DNA of 64,000 nucleotides from Euphorbia lathyris. Lineage: Eukaryota; Streptophyta; Magnoliopsida; Malpighiales; Euphorbiaceae. The stretch lies in the NCBI RefSeq assembly GCF_963576675.1, contig NC_088915.1, positions 33,075,501 to 33,139,500 of the forward strand, written 5' to 3'. The translations under genes and the position numbers were made by a program. The notes below the pieces were generated by a model that was given only the letters and a program-made list of their open reading frames with translations, made no database searches and was not told the DNA's origin. Shown here in pieces: positions 11,452 to 21,895 of this stretch (its first letter is position 1; every line of letters starts with the position of its first letter).

Positions 11452-14384
11452 ATGGCTTCCGGCAAAAACGAAATCCCTAACTTCACCACTCAGCTTGGCC
11501 AAACCTCTGGCAAACCCACTCAAGCTGACCCCGCCGGTTCATCAAAGCCAGTAGAAAGGAACATGATCAAGGTCCATAAGAAGGTCAACAACTTGGAAGT
11601 TCTAAAATGTAGATGGTTCTCTCCAGGATTCATCACTTCTGAGAAACCGTTCTGTGACTGGATCGAGAAGAACAAATGGACCGGTCTCTTCTCACTCACC
11701 GGAAAAACATACCCTAGGCTGGTCAGAGAGTTCTATTCCAACATGTTTGTTGATGAAGAAGATGCTGACTATTTGGAGACCACATTCAAAGGACAGAAAA
11801 TCACCATAACCCCTGCCTATCTCGCTACTCTGCTAAACTTACCAGACGAAGGAATGGAGTTTAGGACAACAAAAGAAAAGGTACCAAAGGAAAAGCTTGA
11901 CCAGATCAAGGGGTTCTGCAAACCCAAGAATCATAAAGGTGAAATACCCAGCACCTGTATGGGGCAAGAACAGAAGATGGCACACTACATATTGACTAAC
12001 TTCATCTTCCCCAAACTCAACTCAGCCTCATCTGCCTCCAACTTTGAGCAGTGCTTCATATGGCACATGCTGACCTACACTCCTCTCAACCTTCCGGTAT
12101 TTCTGGTTGGTGCGCTCCAGTGAGGAGGTAAGAAACTTCGGTTAGGTTCTTTAATCACTAAGATCCTCGAGGATAAACAGACCGAGACCATAAATGAAAC
12201 TGATACCTTGGGAAATGAGATCACAGCAGCTCTGCTGGTTGGATTATTATACAATCAACCATTGAAAGGATATGAAGAAATTGAAGATATTGAGGAAAAT
12301 GATGAAGCTGAATAGGAAGATGTGCCTGAGCATGAGCCTGAGAAAGAAGTGGAGGCTCCTGATGAGTCCCCTAAGGATAAGAAGAAGAGAAAAGCGCTGG
12401 CAACATGTGCAAAAGATATTGACGCAGTGCCCAGGAAGAAGCGGGCTATGAACAGAGCTAAGAATGTTGATACTGACCAACCTCAAGGTACACCTAGGTC
12501 AGCAGAGAAAAGGAAAGGGCAAACTGAGCCTGAAGAAGAAAATGAGGAATCTCCAGAACTGCCTCTAAGGAAGAAGAGTCGAAGTTCTGGTTTAAAAATT
12601 GTTGAAGCTGACCCCCTTGACAAGGTCATCACTCCTTAGTCTCACTTCGCCAAAAGCCGTGGGATTGACCTTGCAAAATCACCCGTATGCAAGAAGAGCA
12701 AACACAGAGAAAGGATACAACTCAGGTTGAGTCTGAGGAAGTAGAAGAGGTTGATCAAACTAATGCAGAAGCAGAACAAGGACAGGATGGTACTCAGCTT
12801 AACATTGAGGAAGAAGATCATGCTGAGCCTCATGATGCTGAGCAAGTTGAGAACACTAAAGCTGACCATGGGGAGCACTCATCTTCAGATTCCAGTGAAG
12901 GTATTCAAGCTGACCCTTCATCCCCAAAAGCTCCAAGACGATGAAGATTCAAGAAGAAGGCACAAAAGCACATTGATCTTCTGGATGATTCCCCTCCTCA
13001 AGATATTGATGCTGAACTCTCCAAAATTCAGTTCAAATATTTCTCTCATAATGTTGAGCCTGAGTCTCCTCCAATGGATCTTGTGCAAAACCAAGCCTCT
13101 GTTACTCATATTGAGGAACAAGCCAAGACTCCGGAGAATCCAAAAACTGCTCAGGATGGAACAAATCCTGCTTCAACTTCACCCACTCAAGATGAGCAGG
13201 TCAATATGACTAACCAAACTCCACCTCCAACACATCATGTTGATAAATCAGCTCCTGAAGCCAATCTGCATCAAAGTCCTGTCACCAATCAAGATGATCA
13301 ATCTGGCAAACAGCCAACTCCACCACCATCAAGCTCAATTACAGCCTCTGACACAAATGCTGCTCAATTCCAATACTTGAATGCTACTGAGTCAGGACGA
13401 CGAATCATTGCCTCTTCTCAGTCCTTGCTTCAAGATTTGAACCCTCCTCAAGCTGATGCTACTAGATCTTCTCATGCTGAGTCCTCCCAACTGTCTGGTA
13501 TCACTCAGCTTCTCAATGAACTAAGAGGACTCAAGGATCTTGTAAGTGTTATGACCACCGTTCAAACTCAGCAACCCAGGCAAGACCAAATAGCAAAGCT
13601 GACTGAATTGGTACTCACAATGGTGAACCATCTGAACTCGCTTGAAGGCAAAATCCAACAACTGTCGGAAGTTAATCCAGGGTATGTAACTTCCACTGAG
13701 CTTCAAGGCTATTTTGCTAAGTTAACTGCAGAACTGACCAAATCAAGCGCAACTGAGTATGCTACCTCTGCTGAGCTACAAGACTGCTTTGCCAAGCTAA
13801 CTGCTGAACTGACCAGTACGCGTGAATTAGTATCTTCTACCTCTCAGTGCACCATTGACCAACTGAGTGAAGCGGTAAGTCTACTTAACGTCAACAAGGC
13901 TCAGATGGATGTTGACCAAGTCTCCAATGGTCAACTCTTGAGCTTTTCCCAAGCAATTATGAAGGCAATGCGCATCAACAATGCTCACCGCATGTTTTAT
14001 GACTCTGCCATACTAAAGATGTACCACCAATCTTTTGCTCAGCTCACCAGTGCGCACACCTGGCTTAGCAAATCACATGAATGCCTACTCAGCATGATTA
14101 GCAGCTCTCTCCGGGTTCCTCGCCATGTCCAAGATGACAGTGTCCCTATAATTGATGGCTTGAGTGAAAGCACAAAGAGGCTCCAGCGTTACTCACATTT
14201 CCTCTCCACTGCAGCTAGAAACGAAACCTTCCTTTATATACCCGATGATGGCAAAACGGGGGAGAAAAGCCAAGACGGAACTCAGCTTGCAGGTAATGCC
14301 TTAGGAAGTAAAGATAAAGGCAAAGGAGTATATCAAGCTGACCATCAAGCTCAGGTCAATATGAAGGAAAAGAAGAAAAACTAG
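11452..14384 (+). pseudogene. Third ORF of copia element (envelope-position protein)
   Basis: The N-terminal part (11452-12123) contains LVREFYSNMF, then a segment ending ITITPAYLATLLNLPDEG. This resembles the 'putative plant transposon protein' domain found in the extra ORF of SIRE-type elements. It is followed by a lysine- and glutamate-rich middle with basic clusters such as KDKKKRK and a C-terminal part (13074-14384) rich in Q, S and T. The C-terminal part holds two copies of a motif resembling AELQDCFAKLTAELT. Breaks: TGA 12121, TAG 12313, TAG 12637, a frame change between about 12640 and 12690, and TGA 12942. I see no convincing signal peptide or transmembrane segment, so the name 'envelope' is positional only. 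Confidence 0.7.
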
Positions 14385-14801
14385 ATATAGCTTAGTCAAT
14401 GTTTAGAACCTAGCATAGAATCTTTCCTCATATGTTTTTGCTTAATCTATGACAAGTACCATTTTCTCAACCTGGCTGATAAAATTGAACAAACAAATTA
14501 AAAAGTAAAACATACTCAGTATACATTAACACTAAAATACTTATGTAATAAACTGAGTAACAATATACTTCTAATATTTTTGAAAACTGACTTAAATCCA
14601 ATTAGCTCAGATCTTGAAAAATCTAACATTAAACTAAGTCAGTATACACAAATGTCTTAAGGTTAATTCAATTAAATCTTGGAAGGTTTAGAATTAAGTT
14701 AAGACAATATGTGCAACCCTTACGGGGGAGTTATTTCAAAAATAAATCAATCATGGGGTAACTTATAACTGAGTTCCATAATTATGTATTTTGCCAACAT
14801 C
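14385..14801 (+). other. 3' untranslated region of copia element
   Basis: AT-rich spacer between the third ORF and the purine tract; no ORF seen. Confidence 0.6.
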
Positions 14802-14812
14802 AAAATGGGGGA
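14802..14812 (+). promoter_or_regulatory. Polypurine tract of copia element
   Basis: AAAATGGGGGAG-like purine run immediately before the 3' LTR. It is the expected plus-strand primer. Confidence 0.85.
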
Positions 14813-14815
14813 GTT

Positions 14816-15949
14816 TGTTGAAACACATTTCCACAAGATTTTGATTTGACAAAATCATCCATGATTAAGAGGCAATTAAATTTAAATGCTTTGATTTAAT
14901 TGTACTAATGTGTTTGTTCAATATTGAGTGCAAAAATATATATATAAAGTTAGACAGGACAAAAGTCAGCATAAGCCAAGCTGAGTTGAACGGAACTCAG
15001 CATGAAAGAATAGAAGATGAGTGGAGTAGAACTCAGTATCAGAAGTCTCCTTCAAAGTTCCCAGAACGAAGCTGACTAAATTAGAAGATTCCTTCAGAAT
15101 TGTATAAACAGAACGGAGCTGACTAAGAAGGAACTCAGCATGGAAGTTGAACATTCGAAGATAACGAATGGAGCTGAGTGACAGTCAGGACATCATGAAG
15201 GATCCGCTCACTAAAGGACAAAGTCTGCCTATCTTCTGCACCAATAATTGAAGCCTAAAAAATACACAGAAGACTAATTCCAAGAAATATGGGTCAATGG
15301 ATTATTGGTAAAAGACAACTGCCACAAAAAGACAAGTCTATAGGAAGAAGACAAGGCTGACACCTGAAGAAAACAGATGACAGGATTGGCCTGCAAAACT
15401 AAAGCTGACCAGAAGCTGTCTACTAAAAGAGCCGTTTTGGAATCAACGGACACACCAAATTCAAACGGTCTAATCTCCAGAATTCATCTATAAAATGAAC
15501 AAGGATTTCACTTGGACATTAGCCGAATTACAAAGAAGAAAAATCCAAGAGAGAAATCTTCAAAGCACTCCAATACAAAGATCTTACACCAAATCTTCTA
15601 TTCTTTGTGTAAATGCTAGAGTGATTCTGTGTAATATTCTAAAGTGTTCTTTACTGGAAAGAGAACAAGTGTTTATCAATTGTAATATTGAGAGTGTATG
15701 CTGAGTGCTTGGTTGTAAGCATTCAGTGGTAGAAAAATCTAAGTGCTGGGTTGTAGTACTTAGTAGGAGCTGAGTAGACAAATAGAGCACGTACTCTTGC
15801 ATACTCACTGCCTTGTAAAGGGTTTGTGCTCTACCTTGAAAAATCTCAGTATTGGATTGAAAATCCCAGGAGGAACTGGGGACTGGACGTAGGCAGAGAG
15901 GCCGAACCAGGATAAGTCATGCTGAGTAACTTCTAAACTCTTTCTCTCA

Positions 15950-16013
<64 letters not shown>

Positions 16014-16298
16014 ATGTGTTGCTTGTGATATTTACTCAGCATATAAATTGTTAAAACTGAAACTGAGTAAATCTGAGTGCTGAGTTGGAAGCTGACCTCT
16101 CAAGTGTCAATTCCCAACTCTCAAGTCAAGCAGTCTTAGTCAGCATAGAACTAAAACTGTCTGACTAATCAATCGGCCGTGCTGACCAACACGCTGAGTT
16201 AACAAACTCTTAAAATAACATTAAGTCAGCATAATTAAAAGCGAAAAAGTTACATTAGTTCCTATCCCCCCCTTGGAACTAATTACTAGGGACCAACA
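14816..16298 (+). repeat. 3' LTR of copia element
   Basis: 1483 bp, matching 4477-5917 with few substitutions. The extra length comes mainly from a (TG)n tract at 15965-16012. Confidence 0.93.
15965..16012 (+). repeat. (TG)24 microsatellite in 3' LTR
   Basis: Twenty-four TG units follow a short AT run. The same place in the 5' LTR has only a short AT run and GTGCATGTG, so the tract arose after or during insertion. Confidence 0.9.
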
Positions 16299-16489
16299 GG
16301 TTCCACAACAAGATTGCCACAATAAACTCCTAACAAACCATTTCAAAGTCAATGTGACTAATCTTGATGGAAATTTCTCCCTGTATCAGAAGGAAAGTCA
16401 TCCCTTTTGCATCCCAATACACCGCCTTCCTGCGGGATGTTATGTATTCAACCACTTTCAGAAAAATTTAATCGTGTTAGGCAGAAAAA

Positions 16490-16790
16490 TGAAGATTTGG
16501 CTTCACGAAATGAGGATTCGCGAAGTATGCGAAGATAAATGTGTAAGGTAGCGGATGATTTGACTTTGCAAAACGATGATTTCGTGAAGTCTACGAGGAG
16601 AAACGTGACGAGTTGACTTCACGAAAATGGATTACGCGAAGTCTGCGAAGGAAAAATCATGAACTTTTCTTTTCGCAAACTTCGCGTAATCCATTTTCGC
16701 GAAGTCAAATCGTCACATTTCAAGCTCTTTCTCATCGCAGACCTTCGCGAAACTAGATTACGCTAAGTGAGTTTCTGGAAAAAAAACAAA
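16490..16790 (+). repeat. TTCGCGAA-type inverted repeats in DNA transposon
   Basis: Many CTTCGCGAAG-like words. A clear hairpin pairs about 16617-16645 (GGATTACGCGAAGT) with 16677-16712 (ACTTCGCGTAATCC). Similar words occur at 4098-4180 on the other side of the copia insertion. No coding capacity. Confidence 0.65.
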
Positions 16791-17144
16791 GAGAAAACAA
16801 TATATACTTATATTTTTTTCCGCCTTTCACCATTAAAATCGTCAACAACCATATGATAAACTGAAAAAACGATGAAAATAACGTAGAATAACGATTGCTT
16901 CGATTCGCACAAGAAGAAAGAAACCAAGAGACGAGCAGAAACAGGAAGATGAAGAACCATGACGTCGTTTTCTAGCAATAGGAAGATGAAGAATCAAGAG
17001 ACGAAGAGAGGAAGAAGAGAAAGACATGGTGATGTAGAGAAATGGTGCAGATTTCATGAAATATAAAGGAAGAGAGAAGATCAAAGGTCTGGGGGAAGAG
17101 CAATCGTTCGCGTAACCAGAAAGGGGAATGTGGAAGATGAAAGG

Positions 17145-17258
17145 TTAAAGGTATTTTGGGAAAGTCACACAAACATAGTCTAGATATGTAGTATGTTGAG
17201 TAAATGAGTTAAATATGTAAATGAGTCTCCCATTTGACCCAATTTTGTAACTTTTCCT
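17145..17258 (-). repeat. Right TIR of DNA transposon
   Basis: Reverse complement of 3922-4034; the flank AAAAATT follows at 17259. Confidence 0.85.
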
Positions 17259-17265
17259 AAAAATT

Positions 17266-17666
17266 ATATATAAAAATTATTATTATCCCCTATCTAAATT
17301 TAATATTAATCATCTATAGAAACCAAAATGTAGTTAACTAAAATGAAATGGAAAATCGACAATAATATAACACATTGTTCATTTTTTCAATCAATGTCTC
17401 TCGACAAGAATGACACAATAGGAGACGTAAAATTTTATTTCATAACTTCTTTATTAACACTAAAGTACAAAAAAAACTTGCGGTTTGCCCACTTTACAAA
17501 CACACTCTCACAATTAAAAACTTGTGAACATTGATTTGTTTGCAGCAAAGTTTGCGAATCAATTTTTTGGTCAAATAATATTTTTAGTTTATTTAATTTG
17601 TGAAATCGGGCCTTATATATAATGTAATTTGAAAAATTATACTTTTTAATTTCTTCCAATCGCTCT
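17266..17666. other. AT-rich sequence, no gene seen
   Basis: Between two transposons. Short open frames here are compositionally AT-biased and unsupported. Confidence 0.55.
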
Positions 17667-17675
17667 CTTTTAAAT

Positions 17676-17833
17676 GAAAAATTTTACAATATTTCGGGAG
17701 TAATACTCTGGACCAATGAAAATTATTTTGAAGCCCACTACATGGATATGATTGATGGAAAAAAAATTATATATACTTGTGTCGTGAATTCATTGGTCGG
17801 AAGTATTACTCCAAATGTATCCTAAAATTTTCC
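17676..17833. mobile_element. 158-bp MITE with 9-bp target duplication
   Basis: The two ends form a ~45-bp imperfect inverted repeat, G(A/G)AAAATTTTA... through GGAGTAATAC to GACCAATGAA. CTTTTAAAT flanks both sides (17667-17675 and 17834-17842). A 9-bp duplication is the size expected of Mutator-like elements. The interior of about 65 bp is non-coding. Confidence 0.85.
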
Positions 17834-18122
17834 CTTTTAAATAAATAACTATGATAATAATTTTTGTTATGGCTGCACAAACTACATATCTCTCTGTTTT
17901 GCAATTTTATTTTAACCACCTAGATATGTTTCTGAAAAAGCCAAATCACATGATTTTTTTTTTACTCTGACAACAATACAATACAAATGTTAAGCGTTTC
18001 ATTCTTTATGGGTGTTGTTAAATCCAGCCCCAATTTCCCACCCCTAGCCCCGTGGAAGGACGAAATTACCCTTTCATAGGTTTTGGGGTGGAAAAAGCTA
18101 TTTTTTTTCTCTCTCGATGCAT

Positions 18123-18320
18123 GGGCGTATGGACATCACGCCTCACCTCATGGTGGGGCGTATGAAGATCACGCCTTCCCGTGTGGTCGGGCGTGATAGC
18201 CCTACGCCTCACCGTGTGGTCGGACGTGGAACTATCACGTCCGACCACACGGTGAGGCGTAGGGCTATCACGCCCGACCATACGGGAAGGCGTGATCTTC
18301 ACACGCCCGTGTATCGAGAG
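18123..18320 (+). repeat. Left subterminal array, six 33-bp units
   Basis: Six units of 33 bp starting (G/A)G(G/A)CGT..., each containing a near-palindrome such as ATCACGCC with GGCGTAT. Units 2-6 form a long hairpin: 18164-18228 pairs with 18236-18300 over 65 bp with one mismatch and a 7-base loop. The array lies downstream of the PMD gene's stop codon. Confidence 0.88.
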
Positions 18321-18535
18321 AGCAAAAAAATAGCTTATGAATCGTGTAAATAGGCCGTTAAACCCGTAAATAGTCCGTTAAGCCCGTAACTACATAAATG
18401 TACTTAACAAAAAAAATTTAAAAACATAAAAATTAAAATAAACATTAATAAACATAAACATTTATAAACGTAATAGAGTAAATTTAATATCTACAACAAA
18501 AAGTGTTTAAATGTATGAATGTGTACAACAAAAAA

Positions 18536-21500
18536 TCAGCTCGCCCGACACCACGCATCCATAAACTCATCCATCTCCCTCTTAATGCGTGGAACATCCT
18601 CGTCAGATCGGTGGGTAGCCGATAGTTGGGTGACACGCCACAACCAGCTAACCCACTGCAAAAAAAAGTAACAAATAAATATTAAAAATTAAACACATAT
18701 AAACTAATACTAAATAATAATATTAAATAATAATAAACTTACAAATTCGCTGTTGGCGCGAGCATGCTGTACCGGTCCAGCCTGTGGTGCATGAAGGAGA
18801 TGGGGATGCGAATATTGCCTATACCAATCCATATAAGCAGGATCACAGGCAGTGGGATCGTATCCAACTGGTCGGCATCTCCTCCGATCAATGCCCCGAG
18901 CCGATGGAATCTCCGCCAGGTGTCCTCAACTGTGACTAAGGAATGCGTGAGCCTGTACGATAACGACTTCCATGGTCGTACTGCTTTATCAGGTCTAATA
19001 CGCTCAGCTGGGATAGGCTGAGTATATCCGACCTGTCGCAGCGCTCGGTCGGGCATATACGGCTCGACGATGTCTCTACACCGTATCCAACCAGCGTAGG
19101 ACACTCGAAGCCGATCATCATCGGTGACAGGACCATAAGGCAACCACGTCACCTGGAAAAAAGTAATACTCAATAAAAAAATAATATACTATAAATAATA
19201 ATTAAATAAATTCTAAAATCTTATAAAATACCTCTGCCGCCGTCATACGATCCAGCTGCCCCCGAAAGGTATCTAGTCGGGCGGTCGTCTTGCCTGGTAC
19301 CCCGACCTCCCATCTCAGTGCACGGGCATGGTCAGCTGGGATCAAGTGAGCTCCTCTATGCGGCCGGAAAACCGGAAAATACTCATATATCCATGCCTGC
19401 AGTAGGGTCAAACATCCGCATATACCTGAGCAGTCTCCTTTGCTCGCTATCCCCAGCTGCCGGTACAACATGGCTAGTGTGGCAGACCCCCATGATAGTC
19501 CAGATGCCCCGCTGACACCGCTGTAAACCTCATGAAGATGGGCCGGCCTAATCCTATCTCCACTCTTGTCAACAAACAGAGTGGATCCAAGCATAAGCCA
19601 CATCCACGCTGTGGCCCGAGTAGCGTCATCCCTACCCTCAGCGAGTAGCCCCTGTACAGCCCCAACAAATACACCTCCACCTGCCCATAAATGACTAGTC
19701 GGCAACAGAAGCTCAGCCTGACTCACCCCAAACATCATCATGCACATGGCATGAAGCGAGTCAGTAGGGGGAGACTCGGACACCATCGGACCGTCGATCG
19801 GGATCCGAAGAATCTGCCACACATCATGCAGCTGGATAGTCATCTCCCCGAACGGCATGTGGAAGAAGTTCGTATCGGGCCGCCACCGCTCCACGAATGC
19901 AGTCAATAGCGGAGTGTCGAGGTTCTTAAACATGGCCTGTGGAAGGTGAGACAAACCAGTCCTCTCGATCATCTCCCTCAGCTGTAAAATGACACATATA
20001 CAATTTATACAATTACAGAATGTTTTGTATGTTTATAGTTAAAAATATGAATTACAATAAATGTTGACACACTATATTATTCTTACCTCGGGTGACGCAC
20101 CAGAAAACCACTGACACAAATCTCGGCATGCTGATGATCTGTTGTAGCATGTCAGAAACGACCGAATCTCTCCTCCCAACATCCGTGAGGCAACATGTCC
20201 TAGAAAACTAGGAATCACGGAACCATCAACGGGACCACCATCAACCGGTGTAGTAACTACCCAGCTCTCTTCCTCACTACCTTTGAGACGTTTGCTTGTC
20301 CCTGATAATTATAAAATTATACTAAATTATAGAATTATCCTAGATTATACTAAATTATACTAAAATTATACTAAATTATACTAAATTATACTAAAATTAT
20401 CCTAGATTATACTAAATTATACTAAAATTATACTAAATTATACTAAAATTATACTAAAAAATACTAAATTATACTAAAATTATACTATATTATACTAAAT
20501 TATACTAAAAAATACTAAAAAATTATACTAAAATTATACTAGATTATACTAAATTATACTAAAAAATATTTAAAAATTATACTAAAATTATACTAAATTA
20601 TACTAAAATTATACTAGATTATACTAAATAATATTAAAAAATACTAAAATACATGTACTCGCAAAACGACCTCCTACGCGCTGGGTCGGCTGTCTCCCCA
20701 GGGTCGGCTGCTCATCGCTCTCCTCAACCTCGCGATCATGTGCAACAGCGGACTGTCGCACTGACCGGGCTGCCACATCCAGGTAGTCCTGAAAAGAATC
20801 GCTATCGGGCTCTCTGTCATCAAAATCAGTCGCCCCCTCTGAGCCATGAATATCGGCCTGATCCGCAATCGGCCCCCTCCTCACCTGCTCCGTCGCAGCC
20901 CCTCTCCGTCTACGACCAGAAATATCTATACCACGCAATCTCGTATGCCGTGGTGTATCATCCTCGTCGTCCATATCTAGACGACGAGCAGATGACGGGA
21001 TGGATTTCCCACCCCTAGTAGGCCGCTCCGTCTACAAAAAAAAAATTACACTAAATTAATAAAATTGTAAATAATGTAAATTATACTAAATTTATAAAAT
21101 TATGCTAAAATACAACTAAACTAATAAAATTATAATATAGTTATTCTCAATTTATACTAAATTATACTAAAATTACACTAAATTACTAAAATGTTTACTA
21201 TAATTAAACTAAAATTACACTAAATTACTAAAATTTTAAAAAATATTAATTTTTATACTAAAATTTATACTAAATGTTTACTAAAATTAAACTAAAATTA
21301 CTAAAATTTTAATTTTTATACTAAATTTTAAAAAATATTAATTTTTATTAAAAAAAGGGGCGTAAGGGAATCACGCCCGAACCATTGGTCGGGCGTATGC
21401 ACATCACGCCCTATCAGTGGTTAGGGCGTATGAGCATCACGCCCTACCATTGGTTCGGGCATGTGGCTATCACGCCCGAACCACTGGTCGGGCGTGATAC

Positions 21501-21667
21501 TGATACGCCCGAACCGCAGATCGGGCGTGATGTTCATACGCCCGACTGCGATTCCGACCGAAATTTTTAAACACCACAACAGATTCAAAACGATGCATAA
21601 ATCAATGAAATAAAGCGGTAAATCGTACCATTTTAGCTTTTCCTTTACGGTTTCTATCACCATCCAT
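18536..21667 (-). CDS. Plant mobile domain (PMD/MAIN-like) protein, six exons, one frameshift
   Basis: Exons deduced on the minus strand: 21667-21629, 21031-20659, 20301-20087, 19981-19232, 19152-18743 and 18655-18536. All introns are GT-AG, and phases agree except for one missing base in exon 5. That break lies near 18855-18920, beyond which the protein continues in the next frame (ACDPAYMDWYRQYSHPH). The product would be about 635 residues. The core in exon 4 has ERWRPDTNFFHMPFGEMTI, the hallmark of PMD/aminotransferase-like proteins related to MAIN. MAIN-family proteins are nuclear and affect silencing and splicing, while PMD genes are also common cargo of plant transposons. It begins MDGDRNRKGKAKM and ends in MDAWCRAS. 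The exon model is mine, from splice signals and phase. Confidence 0.82.
20302..20658 (-). repeat. TACTAAA-type AT repeat in PMD intron 2
   Basis: On the plus strand this intron is almost wholly built from ATTATACTAAA-like units with small variations. A shorter related stretch fills intron 1 (about 21040-21345). Confidence 0.8.
21358..21555 (+). repeat. Right subterminal array, six 33-bp units
   Basis: Six units of exactly 33 bp beginning GGGCGT(A/G) (the fourth reads GGGCAT), most with ATCACGCCC and ending around CCA(T/C)TGGT. They lie inside intron 1 of the PMD gene. Because 33 is a multiple of three the array reads through as an 11-residue peptide repeat, which I treat as accidental. Confidence 0.88.
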
Positions 21668-21895
21668 GATTCGGCTCACTAATTTGTCCGGATTTGAGCA
21701 AAAATCGTTTCAGCTTCTTGAGAGGTTTTGGGTTTTTTGAAATTTAGTGCAAAGGGTATTTCGGTCTATTCACGGGGCTAGAAGTGTAAAATTAGGGCTG
21801 GGTTTAGTAAATCACTTCTTTATTTGTCTTAAACATTTGATGGTTATTTCTTGATTATTCTGTAAAAAAGTTAAGTAAATTTTTATTTCACTAAG

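Larger units (their letters stand above)
4477..16298 (+). mobile_element. SIRE/Maximus-like Ty1/copia retrotransposon, 11.8 kb
   Basis: A complete LTR retrotransposon: LTRs 4477-5917 and 14816-16298 begin TG and end CA, and the flanking 5-bp duplication is GGTTC (4472-4476 and 16299-16303). It has a primer binding site at 5920, a purine tract at 14802, gag and pol in one frame (5981-10900) and a third ORF (11452-14384) between pol and the 3' LTR. That extra ORF, the long LTRs and the overall length fit the SIRE/Maximus lineage. The frame is interrupted by several stops, so this copy is probably defective. The LTRs are nearly identical by eye apart from a TG expansion, suggesting a recent insertion into the surrounding DNA transposon. 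Confidence 0.93.
3922..17258. mobile_element. Non-autonomous TIR DNA transposon, split by a copia insertion
   Basis: The segment 3922-4034 is the near-perfect reverse complement of 17145-17258. Both ends begin AGGAAAA and share internal blocks such as CATATCTAGACTATGTTTGT. The flanks are AAAAATT on both sides (3915-3921 and 17259-17265), a candidate 7-bp target duplication inside possibly longer degenerate repeats. Without the copia insertion and its 5-bp duplication the element is about 1.5 kb. The interior holds two copies of a ~150-bp tandem segment (4322-4476 and from 16304) and a region rich in TTCGCGAA-type inverted repeats. No transposase is visible. Long TIRs fit a Mutator-like or related superfamily; the family is not certain. 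Confidence 0.75.
18010..21815 (-). mobile_element. PMD-carrying TIR element, 3.8 kb
   Basis: About 60 bp at each end are inverted repeats of each other: on the left AAATCCAGCCCCAATTT and CTAGCCCCGTG, and the reverse complement of these around 21765-21815. TTCTTTAT occurs just outside both ends (18002-18009 and 21816-21823), a candidate 8-bp duplication. Inside each end is an array of six 33-bp units (18123-18320 and 21358-21555). Between them is a six-exon PMD gene on the minus strand. No MURA-type or hAT transposase is visible. The element may be moved in trans by a Mutator-like or hAT transposase; the superfamily is unresolved. Confidence 0.7.

Noticed and set aside
18066..18353. Two opposite ORFs with 11-residue repeats at the PMD element's left end, and similar ones at 21385-21663
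   Set aside because: Products of the 33-bp arrays; near-palindromic units give similar peptides on both strands.
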